Part shown: positions 6,083 through 14,343 of the stretch, one piece after another
Layout of the letters: each line of letters begins with the position of its first letter
How positions within the stretch are numbered: the first letter of the stretch is position 1
DNA from: JBLHKW01 sp047618565
Lineage (GTDB): Bacteria > Planctomycetota > UBA1135 > GCA-002686595
Direction of reading: 5' to 3'
Assembly: GCA_047618565.1 (NCBI GenBank)
Contig: JBLHKW010000135.1
Location: 1 to 14,343 of the forward strand
DNA length: 14,343 bases
Notes under the pieces: model-generated
Told to the model about the DNA's origin: nothing
Databases searched by the model: none
What the model saw: only the letters and a program-made list of their open reading frames with translations
Made by a program: the position numbers and the translations under genes

Positions 6083-9000
6083 CTACTTCTGGCGGCGCCC
6101 TTCCAGGCGCGCGCCGAGAAGGCGCACCGGGTCCATGGCGCGCACGAGGATCTCGCGGCTGGCGGAAGTGGGCTGCCTGTACTGCTTGCGAACCGTCAGC
6201 GCGACGCCGTTCACCTGTACGTAGTCGAGCCTGCCAAAGGCCGGATTGGCCGAGATCTCGATCAGGTAGGTGCCCCCACGCGGCAGCCCGGAGAACCCGC
6301 TGAAGCCGGGCGAGTCACCGTCGCGAACGCGCTCGAGAACCTGCGCGGCCGTGCCCGTGCCGGCCAAAAGACGCGGGCTCGATGGATCATCGAGGAAGGC
6401 CACGTGGATGCCCGCGAGCGAGATCAGGATCGTGTTGGTCGTGCCCTCGCTCCAGACGGGCTCCAGTTCGAGGCGCAGCACGATGCGGTCGCGACTGTCG
6501 AACGGGTCAGCCAGATCCAGACGCACGCCGACCGCCGGGTCGAGGAAAGCCGCATCGTCGGTCAGGGTCTCGGTAAGGGACCAGCCAATCCCCGGGCTGG
6601 TCCAGGCGCCGCGCGTCCAGCTACCCGCACGCTCTTCGTCGAAACGAAAGCGCAGCTCGAGGCCCAGGGGTGCCGTGCGCACGACGTCGCCGGGAACGAA
6701 GGGCCCGAGGGCCTCCTCGATCGTCGGTCCGGAGAGCGCGAGCTGCACGGCCTCCTGGATGGCGCGCAGGTCCTCACGCACCTCGTCGGTCAGGATGTCC
6801 CCGTACCTGTCGCGCAAGGCCTGAATGTCGGTCTGCAGGCGGCGCGGGTTCAGGGCGTACTGGGAACGCTCGAAGCTCCACTTGATGGCACGCAGACGAT
6901 CTGCGAGATCGCCCTCGCGCGCCTGGTCCCGAGCAGACGCAGCATCGCGCGCCGCGCGAATGCGCCGGGCCAGGTCGTCCAGCAGCTCCTCCCCAGTCAT
7001 CAATCCCACCGGAAGGGCCGCCTGGGCGCCAGCCAGATCGCCTTCGTAAAACCGTAGCAGCGCCCTGAGCAAGCCGTCGGACGGAGCCGAGCGTGAGTCC
7101 CTCAGCCCCGCCAGGGCCTCGATATCAGCGCCGCGCAAGAGGGCTACTGCACTTCGCAGCGAGCGATCGGTCGGCGCCACGAGCCACATCCGGATTCGGC
7201 GCTGACGGGTCTCGAGCTCGAAACCACGCGCCAACGGATCCACCGACGGGCGCACCGTGCCCTGCTCGAGAATGTTCCCGACGAAGCACTCGAAGTGCTG
7301 GCCCCGTCTTTGCTCGATGCCCGCCGCCGCTCGCTCGAGCAGGCCCTGCAAGAGCTGGCACTCGCGGGCGCGCAACGCCAGCTCGCCCGCGAGTGGCGCG
7401 AACAGAGGGTCGGCCGCACGCACGCGCCAGTGGTTCAGGGCCACGCCGTAGGCGCGGCGACCGCAGAGTTCGGCCGCCAGCGCGTCGTCGCTTGCAAAGG
7501 TCCGGCGCGCGAAGTCCTCCAGCAGACCCGCTTCGCGTGTTTCGAGGGCCGTGGCCGAGTCCTCGGCACGCCTGAAGGGCCGTCGATCCCAGGCCTCCGG
7601 CACCTGCGCGCTGTCGATGCCGCCGCGCGCCAGACGCGCCTCGAACGCATCGCGGAACCCGACGCCGACATCGCGCGCGTCGCCCGCCTCCAGGCTGCGC
7701 CGCAGGCTCTCGTGGGTCGCCTCGATCCAGCGATTGAGATCGCCGGCGACCTGAAGCCAGCCGCTGCGTAGATCCTTGCGGTCCGCGTTGCGCTCGACGG
7801 AAATATCCTCCTCGATCGTCGCGACAGTCCTTGGGGCGAACCCGCGCAGGTCGGCGCCTCCGCTCTCGAGCCAGCGCATCGGGGGCGTGTCGATCAACCC
7901 CAGGCCCTCGCGCCAGCGACGCTCCTGACCCAGCTGGCGCGCGCGCGCACGAATGACGTCGACGTACTGCCTGCGCAGGATGGTCGCAGCCTCGTCGAAC
8001 GCTCCATTGAAGGCAACTTCCACCTCACGGGAAAGGGCCGCAAGCCAGAGCTCGGTCCCCTTGCGACGTCCGGCGGGGAGCTCGGACACGGCCGAATAGC
8101 CTGTCGTGGTCGCCAGCACGCGCTGGATGTCGTCAGTCAGCAGAGCGCGCGCCGCGCTCCAGTCGTGCGCCTCGAGGCGGCGCGTGACGCTATCCAGCAT
8201 GCCCGTTTGCAGCTCGGCCAGGGCGCGGTCGAGGTCCCCGAAGATCGTGATCTTGACAGCGTTGAGGTCGACTTCGAAGCGCGCTGGCACGCGCATCTGG
8301 TCGAGCTCCACCAGGGCGCTCTGGTGCCGCATCTGTCCACTCTTGAAGCGGCTTCCGACCTGCTCGATCTCGGGCCAGGACTCGGCCTCCCGCAGAATCC
8401 CCTCGGCTGCGGCGGACGATCCCCACAGGCCCCAGCGGGCTCCGACCACGGAGAGCAGCAGCGCACCGATCGCAAGCGTGCCGCCCGCGATCGCGAGGGA
8501 TCTCGGACTGCGCCATGCCCCCTCGTCGCGCGCAACGGGATCGAGCGCGCCGGCGCGGATCTCCGGCGCGCGCCGCTCACGCAAGCGCTCCAGATCCCGG
8601 GTCAGCTCGTCCGGCTCCTGGTAACGCCGCGCCGGATCCCGGTTGAGACACTTGCGGATGACGTAGGAGATTCCACGGGACAGGTGCGGGGCCAGCTGGC
8701 GCGGATCCGGAATGCGCTGGTAGAGAACGCGAGAAAGAACCTCCGCGACGCTCCCCTGTTGGCCGTCATGGGCGAAGGGTGGGCGTCCGCAGAGGGCGTG
8801 GTAGAGGGTCGCACCCAGGGACCAGATGTCGCTGCGCGTGTCCGTCGATGAGGGGTCGCGCGCCTGCTCAGGACTGATAAAATGGGGCGTGCCGAGCGTC
8901 GAGCCGGGGGCCGTCAACAGGGGATCGCCGTCGGCGTAGGCCAGACCGAGGTCCACCAGGCGCGCGCGACCGTGGACGTCGATCAGGATGTTGGCGGGTT

Positions 9001-9436
9001 TGATGTCACGATGGACAACGCCACTCTCGAACGCGTGCTGCAGCGCATCACACAGGGGACTGAACAGCCGCAGCGCTTCGCGCTCGCTCAGCTGTCCGCG
9101 CTCCTCGATACGCTCCGACAGGGGCTGTCCTTCGACGAGCTCCATGGCGTACCACCAGACGCCGCCGACCTCGCCCAGGTCGATGGCGGAGATGATACTC
9201 GGGTGGGCCAGGCGTGCCGCGGTGCGAGCCTCGCGCTGCAGGCGCAGCACCGCGCGCTTCGTGCCGACGAGCTCGGGGCGCAGGATTTTGAGCGCCACGG
9301 GGCGATTGACGGCAAGCTGCGTCGCGCGGTACACGACGCCGGTCGCGCCGCGCCCGAGCACCGCCTCGATCCGGTAGCCCGGAACGCTCGGGAACGCGTC
9401 GGCCAGCGGATCTGCGCTCTCGTCAGCTGAGGCCAT
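6083..9436 (-). CDS. Transmembrane Ser/Thr protein kinase with large exported C-terminal region
   Basis: Probable membrane sensor kinase, 1117 residues. The PknB-type kinase domain is at about 20-285: glycine loop GRGATGVVY at 28-36, VALK with the ATP-binding Lys50, catalytic loop HRDIKPANIL at 142-151 (Asp144, Lys146, Asn149), a DLG in place of DFG at 162-164, SPEQ at 188-191 and SDIWSLG at 202-208. A single membrane helix lies at about 313-334. Beyond it, about 570 residues are charged and helical with many Arg/Glu-rich segments and no repeat I can name. The last 215 residues (about 903-1117) are beta-rich (LELRFRF, RIVLRLELEP, TYLIEIS, LDYVQVNGVALTV) and resemble a concanavalin/LamG-type sandwich; that is inference. 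It starts 43 bases after the FHA activator gene, so the two are probably co-transcribed. Substrate and signal are unknown. Confidence 0.93.
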   Translation of the reverse strand: MASADESADPLADAFPSVPGYRIEAVLGRGATGVVYRATQLAVNRPVALKILRPELVGTKRAVLRLQREARTAARLAHPSIISAIDLGEVGGVWWYAMELVEGQPLSERIEERGQLSEREALRLFSPLCDALQHAFESGVVHRDIKPANILIDVHGRARLVDLGLAYADGDPLLTAPGSTLGTPHFISPEQARDPSSTDTRSDIWSLGATLYHALCGRPPFAHDGQQGSVAEVLSRVLYQRIPDPRQLAPHLSRGISYVIRKCLNRDPARRYQEPDELTRDLERLRERRAPEIRAGALDPVARDEGAWRSPRSLAIAGGTLAIGALLLSVVGARWGLWGSSAAAEGILREAESWPEIEQVGSRFKSGQMRHQSALVELDQMRVPARFEVDLNAVKITIFGDLDRALAELQTGMLDSVTRRLEAHDWSAARALLTDDIQRVLATTTGYSAVSELPAGRRKGTELWLAALSREVEVAFNGAFDEAATILRRQYVDVIRARARQLGQERRWREGLGLIDTPPMRWLESGGADLRGFAPRTVATIEEDISVERNADRKDLRSGWLQVAGDLNRWIEATHESLRRSLEAGDARDVGVGFRDAFEARLARGGIDSAQVPEAWDRRPFRRAEDSATALETREAGLLEDFARRTFASDDALAAELCGRRAYGVALNHWRVRAADPLFAPLAGELALRARECQLLQGLLERAAAGIEQRRGQHFECFVGNILEQGTVRPSVDPLARGFELETRQRRIRMWLVAPTDRSLRSAVALLRGADIEALAGLRDSRSAPSDGLLRALLRFYEGDLAGAQAALPVGLMTGEELLDDLARRIRAARDAASARDQAREGDLADRLRAIKWSFERSQYALNPRRLQTDIQALRDRYGDILTDEVREDLRAIQEAVQLALSGPTIEEALGPFVPGDVVRTAPLGLELRFRFDEERAGSWTRGAWTSPGIGWSLTETLTDDAAFLDPAVGVRLDLADPFDSRDRIVLRLELEPVWSEGTTNTILISLAGIHVAFLDDPSSPRLLAGTGTAAQVLERVRDGDSPGFSGFSGLPRGGTYLIEISANPAFGRLDYVQVNGVALTVRKQYRQPTSASREILVRAMDPVRLLGARLEGRRQK

Positions 9437-9479
9437 CAGATGTTCTCACTCCGCCAGGAGTGCGGCCTGCTCCCGAATA

Positions 9480-11546
9480 TCATGCATCATGATCCGAGTC
9501 CGGGCCCTGCTCCTCCTGGTCCGCAGATTTTGACTTGCCGAGTCCGTACTTGTCCAGCTTCCGCTGCAGGGCAAAGCGACTGATCCCGAGCTGACTCGCC
9601 GCCCGGCTCTTGTTGCCGCCGGCCTGGACCAGAGCCGCCTCGATCGAACGCCGCTCGAGTTCCGCCACGGCCACGCGCAGTTCGCCCGAGGTGGCCACTT
9701 CGACCTCACCTCCGGTTCCATCCACGCGCACGCGCGAGCGGCCCAGGCGGACGGAGTCGGACAGGTGCTCCAGCTGCACTCCGTCGCGGCCCAGAACGAC
9801 GACCCGGCGCAGCTCGTTTTCGAGCTCGCGCACGTTGCCGGGCCAGTCGTAGGAAACGAGTGCGGACATCACCTCGTGCGGTAGATCAGGCACATCGCTT
9901 CCCGCCTCGCGCGCCGCGCGTGCCAGAAGGTGTTCCGCCAGAATGGGAATGTCGTCCCGGCGCTGACGCAATGGCGGCAGGGGCACGCTGAGTACCGCGG
10001 TCCGGTAATAGAGATCCTCGCGGAACTTCCCGTCGCGCACGAGGTCCTCGAGCTTCTTGTGGCTGGCCGCAAGCACGCGCACGTCGACCTTGACGATGCG
10101 GTCCGAGCCGAGCACCCGGAACTCGCCCTCCTGCATGACGCGCAAGAGCTTCTTCTGCATCTCGGCGCTCATGTCGCCAATCTCGTCCAGGAAGAGCGTG
10201 CCGCCATCGGCCTGCTCGAGCAGACCCTTGCGGCTCTTGTAGGCGCCCGTGAAGGCACCGCGCACGTGCCCGAAGAGCTCCGACTCGAGCAGAGCGTCGG
10301 GTATGGCCGCGCAGTTCTCGATCACGAAGGGGCGCTCCTTGCGCGCGCCATTAAAATGGATGGCACGCGCGATCAGTTCCTTGCCCGTACCGCTCTCGCC
10401 CTCGATCAGGACCGGCAGATCGGATTCGATGATGCGATCCAGCTGCTGGAAGATCTTGCGCATGGCGTCCGAAGCACCCACGATCGCCGTGTAGTCGTAG
10501 CGCCCACGTTCGCGCCCCAGCTCGGCGCGCACCACCGCCAGCTGGGTATCGCGATCGCGTACCTTGCGGCCCAGCTGCTCGTTCAGGCGGCCAATCTGCT
10601 CCCGCGAAGCCTCAAGGCGCTGGTTCTTCTCCCGTAGAGCGCCGACCAGATTGGCGTTCCGGATGGCGATCGAGGCCTGGCTGGCGAACAGCTCTACCAG
10701 CTCGAGGTCCTCCTGGCTGAAAGCCCCGAATTGCAGGCGATTGTCCAGATAGAGGACACCCTCGAGGCCACCATCGGCCTCGATCGGGAGACACATGACC
10801 GAACGCAAGCGCAGGTCCTCGACACTCGCCATACCCTCGAACCGATCGTCCTGGGAGGCGTCGACGGACAGGACCGCCTTGCCATCGCGCACGACGTTGC
10901 TCGCGATCCCCATCGACAGTCGTGAGCGCGGCACAACGATGTCCGAGTGGTCGAAGCTACGGGCGATGCGCACGGTCATCTCCGAGACTCCCCCCCCTTC
11001 CTTCGTCTGCTCGTCCGCGCTCTGTTCTTTCAACAGGATGAAACCCCGCTCGCCGCCCACCAGGGAGACCGCCGAGTCGACGATCGAGCGCAGCAACGGC
11101 ATGAGGTCTGTCTCCCGGACGAGCTCGCGCGTGATGCGCGCGAAGACGCGCAGGTTCTCGCGCTCACGTCGCCCCTCACCGGAGAGCGTGCGCATGCCGA
11201 CGTCCTCGTCCAGGTCGTCCGCACCGGGAAGCCGCTGGGTCTGGTCGAGGCCTTCGGTTTCGCCGTCATCGGTCTCGAGAATCAGACGCGTGCCCCCGAC
11301 GTCGATCTCGTCGCCAGCCCCGAGCAGTCGACGGGAGATCTTCTCCCCATTTACAGATGTGCCGTTGGCCGAACCGAGGTCGATCACCCACGCGCCCCCA
11401 CTCTGGCTGTCGATGCGGCTGTGGTGGCGCGAGACCAGGGTGTTCGACAGCCGGATGTCGTTGTCCAGCGCACGACCGATGGTGATCACGGATCCCGGGA
11501 GCTCGAGCTGGGTCTGGACCCCTTCCTCTACGACGGTCAGTTTCAT
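9480..11546 (-). CDS. FHA-GAF-AAA+-Fis sigma54-dependent activator
   Basis: Cytosolic bacterial enhancer-binding protein, 688 residues from ATG 11546. Domain order: FHA domain (about 1-90) with TIGRALDNDIRLSNTLVSRHH and DLGSANGTSVNG, the phosphothreonine-binding loops; GAF domain (about 140-300); a coiled coil (about 300-345); AAA+ domain with Walker A GESGTGKE at 383-390, the sigma54-contact loop GAFTGA at 430-435, Walker B TLFLDEIG and WPGNVREL at 568-575; and a Fis-type helix-turn-helix at 643-669 (GGNKSRAASQLGISRFALQR). All ATPase and sigma54 motifs are intact, so it should drive open-complex formation. The frame extends 53 residues further upstream, but that part is unrelated, and the true start matches the FHA beginning MKLTVVEEG. 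The kinase gene follows immediately, which suggests that kinase is its input. Confidence 0.95.
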   Translation of the reverse strand: MKLTVVEEGVQTQLELPGSVITIGRALDNDIRLSNTLVSRHHSRIDSQSGGAWVIDLGSANGTSVNGEKISRRLLGAGDEIDVGGTRLILETDDGETEGLDQTQRLPGADDLDEDVGMRTLSGEGRRERENLRVFARITRELVRETDLMPLLRSIVDSAVSLVGGERGFILLKEQSADEQTKEGGGVSEMTVRIARSFDHSDIVVPRSRLSMGIASNVVRDGKAVLSVDASQDDRFEGMASVEDLRLRSVMCLPIEADGGLEGVLYLDNRLQFGAFSQEDLELVELFASQASIAIRNANLVGALREKNQRLEASREQIGRLNEQLGRKVRDRDTQLAVVRAELGRERGRYDYTAIVGASDAMRKIFQQLDRIIESDLPVLIEGESGTGKELIARAIHFNGARKERPFVIENCAAIPDALLESELFGHVRGAFTGAYKSRKGLLEQADGGTLFLDEIGDMSAEMQKKLLRVMQEGEFRVLGSDRIVKVDVRVLAASHKKLEDLVRDGKFREDLYYRTAVLSVPLPPLRQRRDDIPILAEHLLARAAREAGSDVPDLPHEVMSALVSYDWPGNVRELENELRRVVVLGRDGVQLEHLSDSVRLGRSRVRVDGTGGEVEVATSGELRVAVAELERRSIEAALVQAGGNKSRAASQLGISRFALQRKLDKYGLGKSKSADQEEQGPDSDHDA

Positions 11547-11698
11547 ATTCTGGCTCTTCCGGTGGCAGGCTCGCATCGCACCACCCGTTCGGGCACACGA
11601 ACGCTTTGAGCGTCGAGCTGAGTGAAAACGCACACTCATTAAACACATTACCCAGCGGGATTGCGCAGTTTCCGCACACTCGAGCAAAGACCTGCCAG
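11547..11698. promoter_or_regulatory. Divergent control region between the FHA activator and the YkgJ-type gene
   Basis: This 152-base gap is less GC-rich around 11620-11660 than its surroundings. It holds two abutting inverted repeats: CGTTCG-N6-CGAACG (11586-11603, perfect) and ACGCT-TTG-AGCGT (11601-11613, perfect). A 9-base direct repeat, CGCACACTC, occurs at 11629-11637 and 11673-11681, 44 bases apart. No confident -35/-10 pair is found in either direction. The repeats look like protein-binding sites, perhaps for the activator itself. Confidence 0.45.
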
Positions 11699-12127
11699 AT
11701 GACACCTAAACCGTGGTACGCAAAGGGCTTGCGATTCGAATGCAGCCAGTGCGGTGCCTGCTGCGAATCCCATGGCGAGTACTCCCACCTGTATATGGGG
11801 GATGGAGAGGTGCGCGCCATGGCAGATCACCTGGGCCTGAGCGAGCTGGCGTTCCGGGAGGCCTACTGCACCGAAGAGGACGGCTGGACGGTGCTGAAGA
11901 GCGACCATCCGCGCTGCCCGTTCCTGGGCGCTGGAAATCGCTGCGACGTGTACCCGGTGCGCCCGATGCAGTGCCGTACCTGGCCCTTCTGGAAGGAGAA
12001 CCTGAAGCGCGAGGTGTGGCAGGACGAGGTCTTGAAGACCTGCCCGGGCGCCGGGACCGGCAAGCTCTACTCACGCGCCGAGGTCGAGCAGATCGCAAAG
12101 CGCAACGAGGACGGGTACGAGAGCTGA
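11699..12127 (+). CDS. YkgJ-family cysteine-cluster protein
   Basis: The 142-residue product from ATG 11699 has the pattern of the YkgJ/UPF0153 family, often labelled Fe-S or zinc cluster proteins: CSQCGACC at 15-22, Cys73 in HPRCPF, Cys82 in NRCDVYPVRPMQCRTWPF (Cys92), and Cys115 in KTCPG. The spacing and the 'RPxxCRxxPF' box are typical. The family's biochemical role is not firmly established; metal binding is inferred from the cysteines. The frame opens earlier at a TTG at 11606, but the extra 31 residues carry no family match and would cross the control region. It is divergent from the FHA activator and lies upstream of the oligopeptidase gene by 114 bases. Confidence 0.87.
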   Translation: MTPKPWYAKGLRFECSQCGACCESHGEYSHLYMGDGEVRAMADHLGLSELAFREAYCTEEDGWTVLKSDHPRCPFLGAGNRCDVYPVRPMQCRTWPFWKENLKREVWQDEVLKTCPGAGTGKLYSRAEVEQIAKRNEDGYES

Positions 12128-12177
12128 GGCGGGCACGCTGGCCGACGGCCCCATCCCGGCCCCCAATTCCGGCGCGC

Positions 12178-12195
12178 CGGCGCTACCATGCGCCG
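12178..12195 (+). repeat. Hairpin between the YkgJ-type gene and the oligopeptidase gene
   Basis: CGGCGC, a 6-base loop and GCGCCG form a perfect 6-base-pair stem. It overlaps the 12-base palindrome CCGGCGCGCCGG at 12169-12180. It could be a weak terminator or pausing site for the YkgJ-type gene, or chance in very GC-rich sequence. No U-run follows it. The remainder of the 114-base gap shows nothing else convincing. Confidence 0.25.
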
Positions 12196-12241
12196 CTCAG
12201 AAACCCGTCCGTCGTCCGCCCTCACGCGTGCTGGAGCCCCG

Positions 12242-14343
12242 ATGCGCCCCCCCTGCCTCCTCATCCTCATCCTCGCCCTCTCCCCCGCCTGCCAGAGTCG
12301 CGACGACTCCCAGGACCGATCGGCCGCCGACATGAGTTCCACCCCGAGCACCGTCGCCGCCCCCAGGGCCAGGATCGCCCCGCACGAACTGGAGATCCAC
12401 GGGGATGTGCGCGTCGACAACTACTTCTGGATGAACCAGCGCGAATCGCCCGAGGTGATCGCGCACCTCGAGGCAGAGAACGCCTACATGCGCTCGATGA
12501 TGGCGCAAACGGAGACGCTCCAGGACGAGCTCTTCCACGAGATCAAGGGCCGCATCAAGCAGGACGACGAGAGCGTGCCCTACTCCTACGACGGGTACTA
12601 CTACTACACCCGTTACGAGGTCGGACAGGAGTATCCCATCCACTGTCGCAAGCGCAGCACCCTGGAGGATGCGGAGCAAGTGCTACTGAACGTCAACGAG
12701 CTGGCGGTCGGGCAGCCCTATTGCTCGGTACGTGCCCGTGAGATCAGCACGAACGGCAATCTGATGGCCTACGCCATCGACAATGTCGGCCGGCGGTTCT
12801 ATACGCTGCACGTCAAGGACCTGAGCACGGGCCAGGTCCTCGACGAGGTCATCCCCAGCACCACGGGCAACGTGGCCTGGGCCAACGACAACGCGACGCT
12901 CTTCTACACCAAGCAGGATCCCGAGACGTTGCGCTCGTATCAGATCTGGCGCCACACCATCGGCACCGACACGGCCACGGACACGCTGATCTTCGAGGAA
13001 GAGGACGACACGTTCAGCTGCTACGTGAACAAGACCAAGTCCAAGCGTTTCATGGTGATCAGCTCGGATCAGACCCTGAGCAGCGAGGCACGCTACCTCG
13101 ACGCCAACAATCCCAACGGGGACTTCAAGGTCTTCCTGCCGCGCGCGCGCGACCACGAATACGAGCTGGACCACTTCGGCGGGCACTTCTACGTGCGCAC
13201 CAATGACGGCGCCCAGAACTTTCGGCTGATGCGCACGGCCATCGACAACACCCAGCGCGGCGCCTGGGAAGAGGTCGTCGAGCACCGGGATGACGTGCTC
13301 CTGGAAGGCTTCGAGGTGCTGGCGGGACACCTGATCCTGGACGAGCGCAAGAACGGCCTCGGCCAGCTGCGCTACCGGCGCTGGTCCGAGACCCAATGGC
13401 ACACGATCGACTTCAAGGAGCCCGCGTACAGCATTCGCCTGACCCGCAACGTGGATTTTGACACGGCCCAGCTGCGCTACGGGTACTCGTCCATGCGCAC
13501 ACCGGGCTCTGTTTACGAGTACGACCTGGAGAGCGGCGAACCACGCCTGCTCAAGCGCGACGAGGTCCTGGGAGGCTTCAACCGCGAGAACTACGTCACC
13601 GAACGGCTCCTTGCGACGGCGCGCGACGGCACCCAGGTCCCGATCTCCCTGGTCTATCGCACCGACGTCGAGCGCGACGGTAGCAATCCGCTGCTGTTGT
13701 ACGCGTATGGATCCTACGGATCCAGCAGTGACGCGTCATTCAGCTCGTCACGCATATCGCTGCTCGACCGCGGCTTCATCGCGGCCACCGCCCACGTGCG
13801 CGGTGGCTCGGAGATGGGGCGCGCCTGGTACGAGGGCGGCAAGCTGCACGAGAAGAAGAACACCTTCACCGACTTCATCGACTGCGCCGAGCACCTGGTC
13901 GAGGCTGGATACACGTCACCGAGCAGCCTCTACGGCTATGGCGGAAGCGCGGGCGGTCTGCTGATCGGCGCGGTGGCAAACATGCGCCCCGACCTGTTCG
14001 ATGGACTCATCGCCGCGGTGCCCTTCGTCGACGTCGTGACGACCATGCTCGACGACACGATCCCCCTGACGACCTCCGAATACGACGAGTGGGGCAATCC
14101 GAACGAGGAGGGCTACTACCGCTACATGCTCTCGTACTCGCCCTACGACCAGGTCGTGGCCCAGGCCTACCCGAGCATGCTCGTGACCACCGGCCTGCAC
14201 GATTCCCAGGTCCAGTACTTCGAGCCCGCCAAGTGGGTCGCCAAGCTGCGCGCGCTGAAGACCGACAACAACCGCCTGGTGATCAAGATCGACATGAAGG
14301 CCGGCCACGGCGGCGCCTCCGGGCGCGACCACCGCATCAAGGA
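12242..14343 (+). CDS. ptrB: Oligopeptidase B-type serine peptidase, lipoprotein-like (C-terminus beyond the window)
   Basis: S9A prolyl-oligopeptidase family enzyme that cleaves peptides after basic residues. The frame stays open to the window edge, giving 700 residues; probably only the last few are missing. The N-terminus is a hydrophobic signal (MRPPCLLILILALSPAC) ending in a cysteine, like a lipoprotein signal but with a non-canonical lipobox (Ser-Pro-Ala before Cys). A beta-propeller region (about 70-440) leads to the hydrolase domain. The catalytic triad is present: Ser569 in GYGGSAGG, Asp654 in HDSQVQYFEPAKW and His689 in KAGHGGASGR. GGAG lies 5 bases before ATG 12242, a good Shine-Dalgarno site. 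Most known oligopeptidase B enzymes are cytosolic; here export is predicted from sequence only. Confidence 0.92.
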   Translation, partial: MRPPCLLILILALSPACQSRDDSQDRSAADMSSTPSTVAAPRARIAPHELEIHGDVRVDNYFWMNQRESPEVIAHLEAENAYMRSMMAQTETLQDELFHEIKGRIKQDDESVPYSYDGYYYYTRYEVGQEYPIHCRKRSTLEDAEQVLLNVNELAVGQPYCSVRAREISTNGNLMAYAIDNVGRRFYTLHVKDLSTGQVLDEVIPSTTGNVAWANDNATLFYTKQDPETLRSYQIWRHTIGTDTATDTLIFEEEDDTFSCYVNKTKSKRFMVISSDQTLSSEARYLDANNPNGDFKVFLPRARDHEYELDHFGGHFYVRTNDGAQNFRLMRTAIDNTQRGAWEEVVEHRDDVLLEGFEVLAGHLILDERKNGLGQLRYRRWSETQWHTIDFKEPAYSIRLTRNVDFDTAQLRYGYSSMRTPGSVYEYDLESGEPRLLKRDEVLGGFNRENYVTERLLATARDGTQVPISLVYRTDVERDGSNPLLLYAYGSYGSSSDASFSSSRISLLDRGFIAATAHVRGGSEMGRAWYEGGKLHEKKNTFTDFIDCAEHLVEAGYTSPSSLYGYGGSAGGLLIGAVANMRPDLFDGLIAAVPFVDVVTTMLDDTIPLTTSEYDEWGNPNEEGYYRYMLSYSPYDQVVAQAYPSMLVTTGLHDSQVQYFEPAKWVAKLRALKTDNNRLVIKIDMKAGHGGASGRDHRIK

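Noticed and set aside
11682..11698. A sigma54-like promoter on the minus strand (CTGGCAGG-TCT-TTGCTC)
   Set aside because: The GG-to-GC spacing is 9 bases, not the strictly kept 10, so it should not be read by sigma54.
11547..11705. 53-residue N-terminal extension of the FHA activator
   Set aside because: It covers the control region, has no family match, and the FHA domain starts at the ATG at 11546.
12169..12180. 12-base palindrome CCGGCGCGCCGG
   Set aside because: Pure G/C palindromes of this size are expected by chance here and no partner copy is seen; not treated as a site on its own.
11713..12741. Plus-strand open frame across the YkgJ-type gene and the start of the oligopeptidase
   Set aside because: It is in a different frame from both genes, and the product is proline/arginine-rich with no motif.
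1..14343. tRNA, rRNA, CRISPR array, insertion sequence or prophage
   Set aside because: No regular spaced repeats, transposase motifs, terminal inverted repeats or tRNA-like folds were recognised on either strand.

Overview
This is a GC-rich, gene-dense bacterial chromosomal window with no mobile element, CRISPR array, tRNA or rRNA that I can see. The gene content suggests Planctomycetota. The evidence is an S6 N-terminus of the planctomycete type, a very large transmembrane Ser/Thr kinase with a big exported half, and an FHA-linked sigma54-type activator. This is inference from recognisable proteins; a neighbouring deep-branching GC-rich phylum is possible.

Region 1 (1-4122, minus strand) is a housekeeping cluster, read in transcription order as glmU, prs, rplY (ctc), pth, rpsF (cut by the window edge). 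It links UDP-GlcNAc synthesis, PRPP synthesis and translation maintenance, an order also known from Gram-positive bacteria. A sigma70-like promoter with a perfect TTGACA box lies about 90 bases before glmU and overlaps the stop codon of the upstream gene. Two GC-rich hairpins follow rplY, and a TAGAAT box precedes pth, so pth-rpsF may also be transcribed separately. prs and rpsF both appear to start at TTG behind a good Shine-Dalgarno sequence.

Region 2 (4119-6049) holds a small ACT-domain protein gene (minus) divergent from a plus-strand pair: psd (phosphatidylserine decarboxylase) and, 3 bases later, a carboxymuconolactone-decarboxylase-fold gene. Both divergent genes have a TANNNT box 6-7 bases before the start codon and no clear ribosome binding site, which suggests leaderless mRNAs.

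Region 3 (6083-11698) is a two-gene minus-strand signalling unit. First comes an FHA-GAF-AAA+-Fis activator, then a 1117-residue membrane Ser/Thr kinase with about 780 residues beyond the membrane, ending in a probable beta-sandwich. The simplest model is that the kinase senses something outside and its phosphothreonine product is read by the FHA domain. The promoter region upstream of the activator carries two abutting inverted repeats and a pair of 9-base direct repeats.

Region 4 (11699-14343, plus strand) holds a YkgJ-type cysteine-cluster protein, divergent from the activator, and an almost complete oligopeptidase B with a lipoprotein-like signal sequence; it runs off the window edge about at its C-terminus.

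Most of the window is conventional. The parts most likely to be underdescribed are the kinase/FHA-activator pair with its operator-like region, the divergent leaderless promoter pair, and the psd-CMD coupling.
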